NCBI GenBank assembly: GCA_024280475.1
Contig: JAJRQA010000014.1
Coordinates: forward strand, 1 to 34,053
DNA from: Alphaproteobacteria bacterium
Lineage (GTDB): Bacteria; Pseudomonadota; Alphaproteobacteria; Rhizobiales; JAKIUO01
Reading direction: 5' to 3'
DNA length: 34,053 nt
Positions 15,601 to 22,284 of the stretch are shown piece after piece. Under the pieces are notes generated by a model. The model was not told the DNA's origin. It made no database searches and was given only the letters and a program-made list of their open reading frames with translations. The stretch's first letter is position 1, and each line of letters begins with the position of its first letter. The position numbers were made by a program, and so were the translations under genes.

Positions 15601-17183
15601 TAGGAGGGAACCTGGATCTTATTGGAACTCGCATCGAATTTCCAGAACGACTCGCGGTTAGCGCCGATGCAATTGAGGTCGCAGGTCACGTGTGGTGTGG
15701 CAATGGTAATACTTCGCAAGGTAAGCCGATCCAATTCGAGACCAAGGGGACTCTCCATCTGGCAGCTGCTAAGGTCGGAAAATCCATGCAGCTTAACGGT
15801 GCAAAGTTGAGTGCACCTAGTCGTGGTAAGTGTATCAATATGCAGCGCGCCCATATTGGCGAGAGCCTGATTATGCGAACCGTGTGGTCAAGAGACGGCA
15901 CAATCGCGCGATTTGAAGCTGAGGGAGAGATTTTTCTTCTTGGCGCTACAGTGGGCGGCGTTCTCGAGCTAAGTGGAGCTAAACTTTCAAATCCGACAGG
16001 ATTTGCCATGATGGCGAACAACGTAAGTGTTGGAGAGGATGTTAAACTGATACCCTGGAAAACTGAACATGGCCATGCGCAGTTGCTATCCAATGCCAAT
16101 ATATCACTTAAGGGGTCGAGCATTAAAGGCACTCTTTACATTAAAGGTATTGGATCGGAGGCATTCATTTTAGAGGAGGGCTACTTAAATCCAGATGCAA
16201 TGACACTTCGGCAACGGCTCATGACCCGTTTAATTGCCGGAAAGATAAAAAAACCCGATGTCAATTCCAGACAACGTATCAAACTTTATCTTCAAGACGT
16301 ACAGGCGACAAATTTTGCAACAAATTCGGGGGCTGATTTCGGACGCGAAGTACGAGTTGAACTCAATGGATTTCGATTTTCCACACTAGAGCGAGCGTCT
16401 GTTCAAGATATCAAACAAAAACTTTCAATTTCGCAAAAAATAGGGATATGGCTCCAAGGAATCCGTTTCCCTCATTCCATAGAAATGCGGAAATTCTGGT
16501 TAAACCTTCAATATGATAACCTTAAGCCTACGAAGGACGAGTACAATCCTTATCCCTACGAACAAATTGCGAAGGTGCTTGATGACGCCGGGCAAAAAGA
16601 TGCGGCTAAGAAGATCTTAATCGCCAAGCTCAAGGCTCGCTCAAAAACGCTTTGGTGGCCAACGCGACTATTCTGGTCAATTTATGGATTACTCTTTGGC
16701 TATGGCCTATCCGGCAAAAGGGCTATCGCCACTTTTATCCTATTTGTTTTAATCGGTGTTGCTGGCACAAATTATCTCAAAGAGCGTGATCTTCTTGTTC
16801 TCGAAACGATTCATGTCACAACTTTATCCCACAATGGTCAACCGGTCACGATAGCCGACCGATCGCAAAGAAATTTGATAGAATTACCGTGCGGTTCAGA
16901 GGTGTCACCCTGGATTTATGCGCTTGATCTAGCGCTACCGATTGTTCAGTTGAACGAAGAGCAGCGTTGCAAGGTGCGCGCCGCAACGCGGAGTGATCCA
17001 ATTATTTTCTCAGTACCTCGACTTGTATTTCTGGGCCAGTCCGGTTCTGAGACTAATTTTGCCATTAGATCACCAGATTTATGGCGAGCTGTGAAAGCTG
17101 TTTATGCGTTTATTGGCTGGATTGTTACATCGATAATGCTTCTGACAATGACTGGTGTTTTTCGCAGAATTGCTGAAAAATAA
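12696..17183 (+). CDS. Giant repeat protein, probable beta-solenoid with C-terminal membrane anchor
   Basis: A protein of 1,495 residues built from about 17 copies of a ~64-residue unit. Each unit has an A-x-I-x-G-x-L-x-L-x-GA-x-L-x-G-x-G core (for example KAQIGGDLQLNGAHLDGHG and GAKIRGRLDLSGAKLDGRG), then a VGG/IGG strand and an F-x-x-x-G turn. Alternating hydrophobic residues with regular Gly and Ala indicate a right-handed beta-helix. Similar proteins are often labelled 'membrane-associated oxidoreductase', with no redox motif visible here. After the repeats comes a helical segment, YNPYPYEQIAKVLDDAGQKD, then a membrane helix at ~1342-1361 and another near the C-terminus (~1475-1490), with a loop holding two cysteines between. 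Start GTG with GGGGGA 5 bases upstream. It may be paired with the GHKL-protease gene 162 bases upstream. Confidence 0.7.
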   Translation: MADVIELTRAELDFINTVANGRTAGASRGTERSAYPKIRAEVIRRLILGLPFKTSDDKSGPVRLPNGLHAKRFEVDNCLDISDAGQSSDIASTAIVFDDVIIPEFVAKHANFSRIAITNSRIAKINIESVHLRGDLDLSFLKPVCENGECTVHAVRANIGGGIYLNGATLFAKSQDDQSESESPIALDLNESTIGGSLNLRDGFKSTGEIYLGGATIGQNIKAEGAQFHATGDHAFNASSAHILGSIFLCSASGSIQSSRFRARGTIYLAYARIDKALIMAGAKLDGCGNHAIVAFNAMIGGVVDLSAEPIEEGGIVRFEASGSLVFSKAQIGGDLQLNGAHLDGHGKAALNASWLKMKGSLYAGVVASGDKQIERFESEGTIALGLAQIGGNVEFYGASIDGKGDLSVSAENLEVKGNFICRSGAKDSTSILRFQTKGCFRLLNAKIHGAMEFTGAKLDGNGEDALFAAYMEVGSFLNVCASEINPGTISIFEAIGCLNLQAATIKGYINFSGASLNGGEQAALRANTISVGGGVHFDMVEAKGQSIKGFTAVGSIFARNARIAGDLDLTGAQLNGQSFSALDLTSTHIGGSISAMPGIDIDGNLIPFQTTGTVKLRHATIVGAIDFAGACLSGNGNESISAGNMSVTGGASFSSAIDDNDQYLPFETKGTVDLSMASIGDQLSFIGAQLDGNGSDSILAQRIEVGESLLMRADEDHDTNRFQAIGTIKLLGAKIRGRLDLSGAKLDGRGSLALGMWNAEIGEDIFLRISANEFNNHHPFEAEGTVDMSGSKINGDFLCMGARFNGVDASCLVLNDIEIEGSLFLNSGYIPKVCVFKLKTNGLVSVKRGKIGGNVELHGASLNGNGQEALSLHGTKVGGAVVALPIEDQTGTSVHPFTAVGSIDLRNSVIHGDLKMDGCRLENSDAYALLADSLQVDQDFSLSISFSTTNKAYRSMLTGGLSLDNAKIGGNLDLIGTRIEFPERLAVSADAIEVAGHVWCGNGNTSQGKPIQFETKGTLHLAAAKVGKSMQLNGAKLSAPSRGKCINMQRAHIGESLIMRTVWSRDGTIARFEAEGEIFLLGATVGGVLELSGAKLSNPTGFAMMANNVSVGEDVKLIPWKTEHGHAQLLSNANISLKGSSIKGTLYIKGIGSEAFILEEGYLNPDAMTLRQRLMTRLIAGKIKKPDVNSRQRIKLYLQDVQATNFATNSGADFGREVRVELNGFRFSTLERASVQDIKQKLSISQKIGIWLQGIRFPHSIEMRKFWLNLQYDNLKPTKDEYNPYPYEQIAKVLDDAGQKDAAKKILIAKLKARSKTLWWPTRLFWSIYGLLFGYGLSGKRAIATFILFVLIGVAGTNYLKERDLLVLETIHVTTLSHNGQPVTIADRSQRNLIELPCGSEVSPWIYALDLALPIVQLNEEQRCKVRAATRSDPIIFSVPRLVFLGQSGSETNFAIRSPDLWRAVKAVYAFIGWIVTSIMLLTMTGVFRRIAEK

Positions 17184-17327
17184 TACATACAATAAAAATA
17201 ATCATGACTATTATTTGCCAGAGCATATCATGCTTATAGATCGCGTTGCTTGACATTATGTTCTTTTCTCATGTATTATACATATATATTATTTTTTATA
17301 TTGTAAATACTTTATCACAGGAGGAAT

Positions 17328-17639
17328 ATGTTTAATTTAAATTCACTAAGAGCCTCATTTAGGCAAAATATGAAAACAGTACTAACAGATGCAATGAGGT
17401 ACGAATCTTCTGAAAATACACCAACTCCTCCCCATCATACTAGAGTGGCAGGTCTCGGGTCATCGAATGGAGAACAAACATTGCTCCCAGGGGCTGTGGA
17501 TATTTCTGACACTTCTAGACAAGAACGTTATTATGATTCTGGGCGTAAACCGTATAATTCTAGACGTGAAACTCTTGCTTCTAGAGCAGAAATTCATACC
17601 TCTATGTCTGAAACTTATACTTCTAAACTTGAACCTTAA
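17328..17639 (+). CDS. Small hypothetical protein with C-terminal heptad repeats
   Basis: AGGAGGA sits directly before the ATG at ideal spacing, so this 103-codon frame is probably translated. I do not recognise the product. Its C-terminal ~40 residues are about six tandem units starting with serine, mostly seven residues long with Glu at the fourth position: SRQERYYD, SGRKPYN, SRRETLA, SRAEIHT, SMSETYT, SKLEP. At DNA level this is a 21-bp repeat beginning TCTAGA or a variant. The composition is polar and probably disordered, with no signal peptide or membrane segment. The 144 bases upstream are very AT-rich. It may be a third gene of the GHKL/solenoid block. Confidence 0.55.
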   Translation: MFNLNSLRASFRQNMKTVLTDAMRYESSENTPTPPHHTRVAGLGSSNGEQTLLPGAVDISDTSRQERYYDSGRKPYNSRRETLASRAEIHTSMSETYTSKLEP

Positions 17640-18013
17640 GAGCGTGTTGGGCGGGTCCTGTCTTCATAATTTTACGCAATCATAAAAATCATTGAAATGT
17701 AAAGTTCTCGGTTTCGCACGGTCAGTGATTGAACGACCAACCGCTCGTGCATGGTTCGGTGCAGGTGGAGAAGTGCTTCTTCAAGCCCTGCGAGTGGTCA
17801 ATCGGCGATATGGTTGAATGGCCAGAGGGATGCAACGGGAGAGCGTAGCGTCTCCCTTGCCGAGCGTAGCGAGAAACGCATGCGCTACAGCGCACAACTT
17901 GCGTTCATCCTTAAACTATCAGATTTCCCTATTTTGGTATTACGCCACCAGCTTTGTAGTGCACTCCTGACAGGCAAACGCTTTTGATCAATACCGCCAT
18001 CACAAAACCAACC
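17640..18013. other. Intergenic junction with short hairpins; no supported gene
   Basis: Several short open frames cross this stretch, but none has a ribosome-binding site or a recognisable product. It holds GGGAGA-GCGTAGCG-TCTCCC (17837-17856), a hairpin, and a second AGCGTAGCG copy at 17863 pairing partly with GCGCTAC just downstream. The 11-mer CACGGTCAGTG occurs here and again in the ardC-GHKL spacer, so the flanks of cargo block 2 share sequence. One frame (from about 17755) reads VEKCFFKPCEWSIGDMVEW before a stop and might be a decayed gene end. Confidence 0.35.
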
Positions 18014-18619
18014 TTATGCTGTCTCATCTAGTTCTAGTCGTTTTATTGCTCGATCCAAGGTCATGCGACACACACCAAGGTTACGGGCTACATCCTCGCG
18101 CCGTGCACCACTTTGAGCGATCAGTCTATGCGCTTCCATAACACTATCAGCACTGAGGCTGTGGGGCCTCCCTATGAGGCTGCCACGTCTCTTTGCGGCA
18201 CGCATGCCTTCGCGGGTATTCTCTATGATAATGTCACGTTGAAATTCAGCAAAGGCTGAGAACAAGTGATAAACCAGCTTACCGCCGGGTGTGGTCGTAT
18301 TTACGCCCTCAGCAAGAGAGCAGAAGTGAATATCCTCATTTCGGAATTTCACTAGCAGATCGGCAAGATGCAATACGGAGCGCCCCAGTCGATCCAGTTT
18401 GAAAACAACAACAGTATCACCAGGCCGAATATATGCCAGCATATCATCAAGGCCGGGGCGGCTGGACTTTGCGCCAGAAACACCATGATCTTTGAAGATT
18501 GAATCGCAATTCACCGCATTAAGAGCATCCAGCTGCATGCGAAGCTTTTGGTCGGCGGTGCTCACCCGCGCATAGCCAATGCGCCGCCCTGAACAATCAA
18601 TATTGGGCCATACACTCAT
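18014..18619 (-). CDS. Small serine recombinase (resolvase/invertase family)
   Basis: The N-terminal catalytic domain reads RRIGYARVSTADQ with the nucleophilic serine in RVST, then FKLDRLGRSVLHL, the conserved resolvase DRLGRS arginine motif. AFAEFQRDIIIENTREGM is the long E helix, and the C-terminal HTH begins at SADSVMEAHRL. Such enzymes resolve cointegrates or invert DNA. The open frame extends to 18736, but ATG 18619 is preferred because GGTGGGAG lies 6 bases before it and the family starts a few residues before GYARVS. A res or inversion site was not identified. It faces away from the secreted-protein gene. Confidence 0.85.
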   Translation of the reverse strand: MSVWPNIDCSGRRIGYARVSTADQKLRMQLDALNAVNCDSIFKDHGVSGAKSSRPGLDDMLAYIRPGDTVVVFKLDRLGRSVLHLADLLVKFRNEDIHFCSLAEGVNTTTPGGKLVYHLFSAFAEFQRDIIIENTREGMRAAKRRGSLIGRPHSLSADSVMEAHRLIAQSGARREDVARNLGVCRMTLDRAIKRLELDETA

Positions 18620-18786
18620 ATCCATCTCCCACCTTGCACTAAACCGATCCTTATTGTGCACATGATCGAGAGGAATTTTATCCCGGCGATAAAAATCCCG
18701 AATGTCCGATTTCTGCGGGTTTGCTGTTTTACACAACTCATATTCTATTCACATATTTAGTTTAACAATAACCATCGTTTTTGATC

Positions 18787-19122
18787 ATGATGAAATTAGT
18801 ATTCCCCGCAAGTATATTCGCTATTTTTCTGGTGTTTTGCATGCCATCGTATGCAAAGGATGGGTTCAAGAGTTCTGAATTCCTGACATGGCAGAAAGAT
18901 AACAGGGATGCGTACGTACGAACCACTGTGGGAACTGCCGGAGCGATTGCCGGACAGAATGATGAAAAACATGCAAAATGCCTTGAAAACTGGTATTTCG
19001 GTGATGAACAGAAATCGAATGATGCTATATATAAAGCTATGCAGGCCAATGACAGTTATCATCCACGGCTCATTATCCTAGCTGTTTTGCAGAAGAGATG
19101 CGGCACGTTCAAATATCGATAA
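18787..19122 (+). CDS. Small secreted hypothetical protein
   Basis: A clear signal peptide (MMKLVFPASIFAIFLVFCMPSYA, cleavage expected after SYA) precedes a ~90-residue mature domain with two cysteines (in KCLENWYF and QKRCGTF), likely forming a periplasmic disulfide. The motif GTAGAIAGQNDEKHAKCLEN is striking but I cannot assign a function. No strong ribosome-binding site precedes either ATG (18787 or 18790). The size and position in transfer-related DNA fit small periplasmic proteins carried by alphaproteobacterial conjugative elements; an immunity-like role is also possible. Confidence 0.65.
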   Translation: MMKLVFPASIFAIFLVFCMPSYAKDGFKSSEFLTWQKDNRDAYVRTTVGTAGAIAGQNDEKHAKCLENWYFGDEQKSNDAIYKAMQANDSYHPRLIILAVLQKRCGTFKYR

Positions 19123-19128
19123 AGTTGG

Positions 19129-19881
19129 TTATTTCAGGATAGGAATATCAGCAGTAAAGTCGGTATGAACCGTCTCAAACGATTGTTCGAATCTTGTAGC
19201 CTGTTCTGGGCGGCGCATATCGCTGAGACGTTTCGAAAATCCCTCTTCCATTTCTTTGAGTTCTTCTGGGCGCAGTGGGTTGTCCGTATCCATCAGACGC
19301 TCACGAGCCGTATCAAGCACATCCGTTTGATAGGCACGAAGCTTATCAGTGGCGATTCTGTTTTCGTGCAGCTTTGCCCGGTCCTGATGATACTGCTTAC
19401 TGGTTGGCTCATTCCCGCGCCATTCAATATTTTTTGCATCTGATGCCTTAACGCGTTGATCAAACTCTGTCCAAACGCGATCATTCTCGTCGCGGAAAAC
19501 CCGCGTGCCGTCCGGCAATTGAGCGGCGCGATCCAATGTTGTTTCTAATATGCTCTCGGCTTCTTGTTCTTTGAGAATGGCATTTTCTATTGCCTTTTCG
19601 GTTGCGTCTTCCAACTCGCGCAGGCGATCAACTGTATTATTATAGACTTCTGCATAGTAGGGATCATTCATCAAGGCGAGTTCCAGGGCTGTCATTACAG
19701 CGGACTGTTTGCCATTTCGCTTTTCCATCAAAAGAGCGTGGGCCTCAGGTGATAGGAACCTCTGAATGCGTCCGACGGAATTGCCGGAGAGCTCATTTTG
19801 GAGATCGTCAAAATCCTGTGCCAGACGCTTTTCAGCGGCGGCATTTTCAATTTTGTCAAATTCAGTTGTACTGTTGTCCAA
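19129..19881 (-). CDS. Coiled-coil hypothetical protein of the mobile element
   Basis: 250 residues, highly charged and almost wholly helical, with heptad-like runs (RLRELEDATEKAIENAILKE and EELKEMEEGFSKRLSDM). No membrane segment, signal peptide or catalytic motif is seen. A central segment (PDGTRVFRDENDRVWTEFD) looks like a small beta-rich insertion. The start is TTG with AGAGG 5 bases upstream; an overlapping ATG frame lacks the long reading frame. Convergent with the secreted-protein gene, with 6 bases between stops. Function unknown. Confidence 0.65.
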   Translation of the reverse strand: MDNSTTEFDKIENAAAEKRLAQDFDDLQNELSGNSVGRIQRFLSPEAHALLMEKRNGKQSAVMTALELALMNDPYYAEVYNNTVDRLRELEDATEKAIENAILKEQEAESILETTLDRAAQLPDGTRVFRDENDRVWTEFDQRVKASDAKNIEWRGNEPTSKQYHQDRAKLHENRIATDKLRAYQTDVLDTARERLMDTDNPLRPEELKEMEEGFSKRLSDMRRPEQATRFEQSFETVHTDFTADIPILK

Positions 19882-20090
19882 TCCATCCTCTGATCGTTAT
19901 AAATTGTCGACCTCATTGAGATCGTTGTTTGCATAGGATTTTCAGGGCTGAGAAAATTAATTTAAGCCTATGTTTCAACAGTTTATATTATACCAGATTG
20001 TGAGGAAATAAGTCAAAACCTTCATCGCCTCAACAGAATTGCATTTGAATCTGATGGGAACAGAATTGAAATTTTGTGGTATATTACATC

Positions 20091-20127
20091 GAATTGTAGG
20101 ATATAATCGGATTATATGCTACAATTC
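20091..20127. promoter_or_regulatory. 37-bp near-perfect palindrome, operator of parDE
   Basis: Two 18-base arms (left begins GAATTGTAGG, right ends GCTACAATTC) flank a single central G and match with one mismatch. The inner part is ATATAATC-G-GATTATAT. The site ends 25 bases before the parD ATG and probably overlaps its promoter, where the ParD ribbon-helix-helix dimer, with ParE, would repress. Confidence 0.65.
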
Positions 20128-20152
20128 CCTTTAGAAAATGGAGCATAAAACG

Positions 20153-20392
20153 ATGGCAAAATTCTCAATTACGATGTCGGATGACCTTGGTGCCTATGTG
20201 CGTGACACCATGAAAGATCACAAATTTGATAATACCAGTGAGTATTTCCGTCACTTGGTGCGCCAGGATTTTGAGAAACAGCGTGCTGACGCTAAATTAC
20301 GCAAACTCATTGATGCTGGCCTGCAAAGCGGTATCAGCGATGAAACTGTAGACAGTATTTGGGCTGATGCCATTGCTGAGGATGATGCGTAG
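20153..20392 (+). CDS. parD: ParD-family antitoxin
   Basis: A type II antitoxin of 79 residues from the chosen start: AKFSITMSDDLGAYV is the RHH strand and helix, DNTSEYFRHLVRQD the conserved core, and LQSGISDETVDSIW the toxin-binding tail. ATG 20153 is preferred to the upstream ATG at 20138 because GGAG lies 9 bases before it and the family starts at this point. The toxin gene begins one base after its stop. Autorepression through the 37-bp palindrome is expected. It probably stabilises the integrated element. Confidence 0.9.
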   Translation: MAKFSITMSDDLGAYVRDTMKDHKFDNTSEYFRHLVRQDFEKQRADAKLRKLIDAGLQSGISDETVDSIWADAIAEDDA

Positions 20393-20393
20393 A

Positions 20394-20684
20394 ATGGCGG
20401 GTTATACGCTTTCCAAAGAAGCTACCGAAGATTTGCGAGGGGTCGCGCGATATACTGTCAAAACCTTCGGTAAACAGCAGGCAGAGATATATAGGGATGG
20501 CTTTCGTGATTGCTTCTTCAACATCTCAGAAAATCCACGTATTGGCCGTATCTATGATCATATCCGCCTTGGGTTGCGCCGTTTCGAGCATCAAAGCCAT
20601 TCTGTCTATTACATGTTGCAAGATGATGGGCCGCTGATTGTCCGCGTATTGCACAACCGGCAGGAAGCGATGGGGAACTTGTAA
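20394..20684 (+). CDS. parE: ParE-family toxin
   Basis: A complete RelE/ParE-fold toxin of 96 residues: MAGYTLSKEATEDLRGVARY at the N-terminus, then RDCFFNISENPRIGRIYD and LRRFEHQSHSVYYML, and the C-terminal VRVLHNRQEAM. The RF-x-HQ-SH-x-x-YY and V-x-VLH-x-RQ segments are those of chromosomal ParE proteins that poison DNA gyrase. The frame opens at 20367, but ATG 20394, just after the parD stop, gives the family N-terminus. Tight coupling with parD is typical. It contrasts with the truncated parE at 7.35-7.45 kb. Confidence 0.9.
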   Translation: MAGYTLSKEATEDLRGVARYTVKTFGKQQAEIYRDGFRDCFFNISENPRIGRIYDHIRLGLRRFEHQSHSVYYMLQDDGPLIVRVLHNRQEAMGNL

Positions 20685-20714
20685 CTGTGTTTTTGGAGAA
20701 AGCGGTGAAGCAGG

Positions 20715-22115
20715 TTATTGTGGTGTGGGATCATTAGGATCGAAGTCGTGGTTTCTTTTGTCACGCAGCCATGCTTCCTCCATTTGAGCGCATATGTCTA
20801 GACCCTGGGTTTTTGCTGCAGCCCTTTCTTTAATTGATAGGAAGCGAGCTACCGAGGACCCGATATCCTGATCATAGGCAATCATTGAGGGGTAAAACCC
20901 CTTATCATTGCGTACAAGATAATCAAGGTCAGGCCTTTTGATGAGAGCCTTCAGGCAAGTTCTATTTAGTGTGTCGGCACATCTATGAAGAAGAGTTCCT
21001 CCCCATCTGGGAAGGCGGTTATTGATGCTTGCACCCGCATCAACCAACGCTGCAAACCGCTCAAAATCAACATCATCTGGGTCTTTAACGCAATTCCACA
21101 ATTCTAAAAATGATGTCGTATCCGATTTCATAGGCGGCCTGAGTAGGTTAACGTTTCTTCCGATTATCTTATAACCCACATTATACATAGAACTATTAAT
21201 AAACTCAAGAAACGAATTTATGTTACTATAGTAATTGTTATTTTTAATCTTTATTGTGCCCTGTCCATTATTACTCAAGACAGAAAATGCCGCGCCTTCA
21301 GTCCCATCTTTGTTGGAGTTTTGGAGCAATTTGTACTCTCGCCAAACCGGCGCTTCATCAGTTTTAGAATTTAGATATACACAGAAATACTGGTGGGACA
21401 GTACCCCCCAGCCCGACAGACAAACCCTATCATCAGGTCGCTCTAAATTAATATGAGCGGGGGTGGACGATGTACCGCGTTTCCACTTTTTAAAAACCGT
21501 TGTTCGTTCTGAGACTTCAAAAATATCGGTCAAATTTGATTTTGTTACTGAAAGACGGCGAACCTGAATTTTTTCACCATCATCCCCAAATGCATAATAT
21601 TCATCAGAAATAGTAATTTGAGCAGTAGCAGTGGGGCTAGTGACCGTCGTCTCGTTCATATATTTTAGAAAATTTGTGGCAAGGGAAGCATAGGGCCAAT
21701 TCTCAACGGCAAGGTCCGCATCGGTAAGGAGCTTTTTTTCTTTTAAAAATTCATATATGGCCATTCTACTTTCTATCAATGGGCACGTGAAGTGCCGCAC
21801 CTTCATTTTCTGATCACCTCTGCCCCGAACAACAATTTCGCCGTTAAGCCATTTTTGTAAAACCCTCGCTGTCAACCGTGGGCCTTCATCAGTACGGTCC
21901 GTGGGATTTGAATTATGGACTTGATCATCGGTTTCTTTGGCATAGTGATGGTCTGAAGGTACGCCATCATACAAATATGGCTGGGCAGTTTCGCACTGAG
22001 AGATTTGGTCAACCAGCTCCGGTAAGCTAAATACACCAGATGGTCTTTTTCTAGTCACTTTGAATATGTTGAGTTGCGTTTTCAGGATATGATCCTGACG
22101 GCTTGAGAATTCCAT
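20715..22115 (-). CDS. Ankyrin-repeat protein divergent from the CHAT protease
   Basis: The C-terminal ~130 residues carry ankyrin-type repeats: FERFAALVDAGASINNRLP, then GGTLLHRCADTLNRTCLKAL and DLDYLVRNDKGFYPSMIA. The N-terminal part has TARVLQKWLNGEIVVRGRGD, reminiscent of an HTH-like scaffold (RTLxRWLxGE), and the middle (170-330) is beta-rich and unassigned. No membrane segment. It is convergent with parE (31 bases) and divergent from the TPR-CHAT gene across 169 bases. Ankyrin repeats bind proteins, so it could be a sensor, substrate or inhibitor of the CHAT protease; the only evidence is gene position. The ribosome-binding site is weak (GGAA). Confidence 0.65.
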   Translation of the reverse strand: MEFSSRQDHILKTQLNIFKVTRKRPSGVFSLPELVDQISQCETAQPYLYDGVPSDHHYAKETDDQVHNSNPTDRTDEGPRLTARVLQKWLNGEIVVRGRGDQKMKVRHFTCPLIESRMAIYEFLKEKKLLTDADLAVENWPYASLATNFLKYMNETTVTSPTATAQITISDEYYAFGDDGEKIQVRRLSVTKSNLTDIFEVSERTTVFKKWKRGTSSTPAHINLERPDDRVCLSGWGVLSHQYFCVYLNSKTDEAPVWREYKLLQNSNKDGTEGAAFSVLSNNGQGTIKIKNNNYYSNINSFLEFINSSMYNVGYKIIGRNVNLLRPPMKSDTTSFLELWNCVKDPDDVDFERFAALVDAGASINNRLPRWGGTLLHRCADTLNRTCLKALIKRPDLDYLVRNDKGFYPSMIAYDQDIGSSVARFLSIKERAAAKTQGLDICAQMEEAWLRDKRNHDFDPNDPTPQ

Positions 22116-22284
22116 ATTTGTTCCAAATAAGATTAAAACCGATGCTGTTTAGGCGAAGTTGCAGGGTATCATGAATAAGTATATCTGAGAATTTGATATG
22201 CGGTCTGGAATAAAGCTGTTCATCCGTAAAGTACGGAAAACTCTTTGTAACAAGGGTGCCTTGAGCAAATGATTGGAAGAGTGA

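Noticed and set aside
15686-16132. 148-codon minus-strand frame within the giant repeat gene, with several shorter ones
   Set aside because: These are antisense shadows of the regular coding repeats and contain no motif.
17751-17987. 78-codon plus-strand frame in the junction region
   Set aside because: No ribosome-binding site, Arg/Ser-rich composition caused by hairpin repeats, no recognisable motif.
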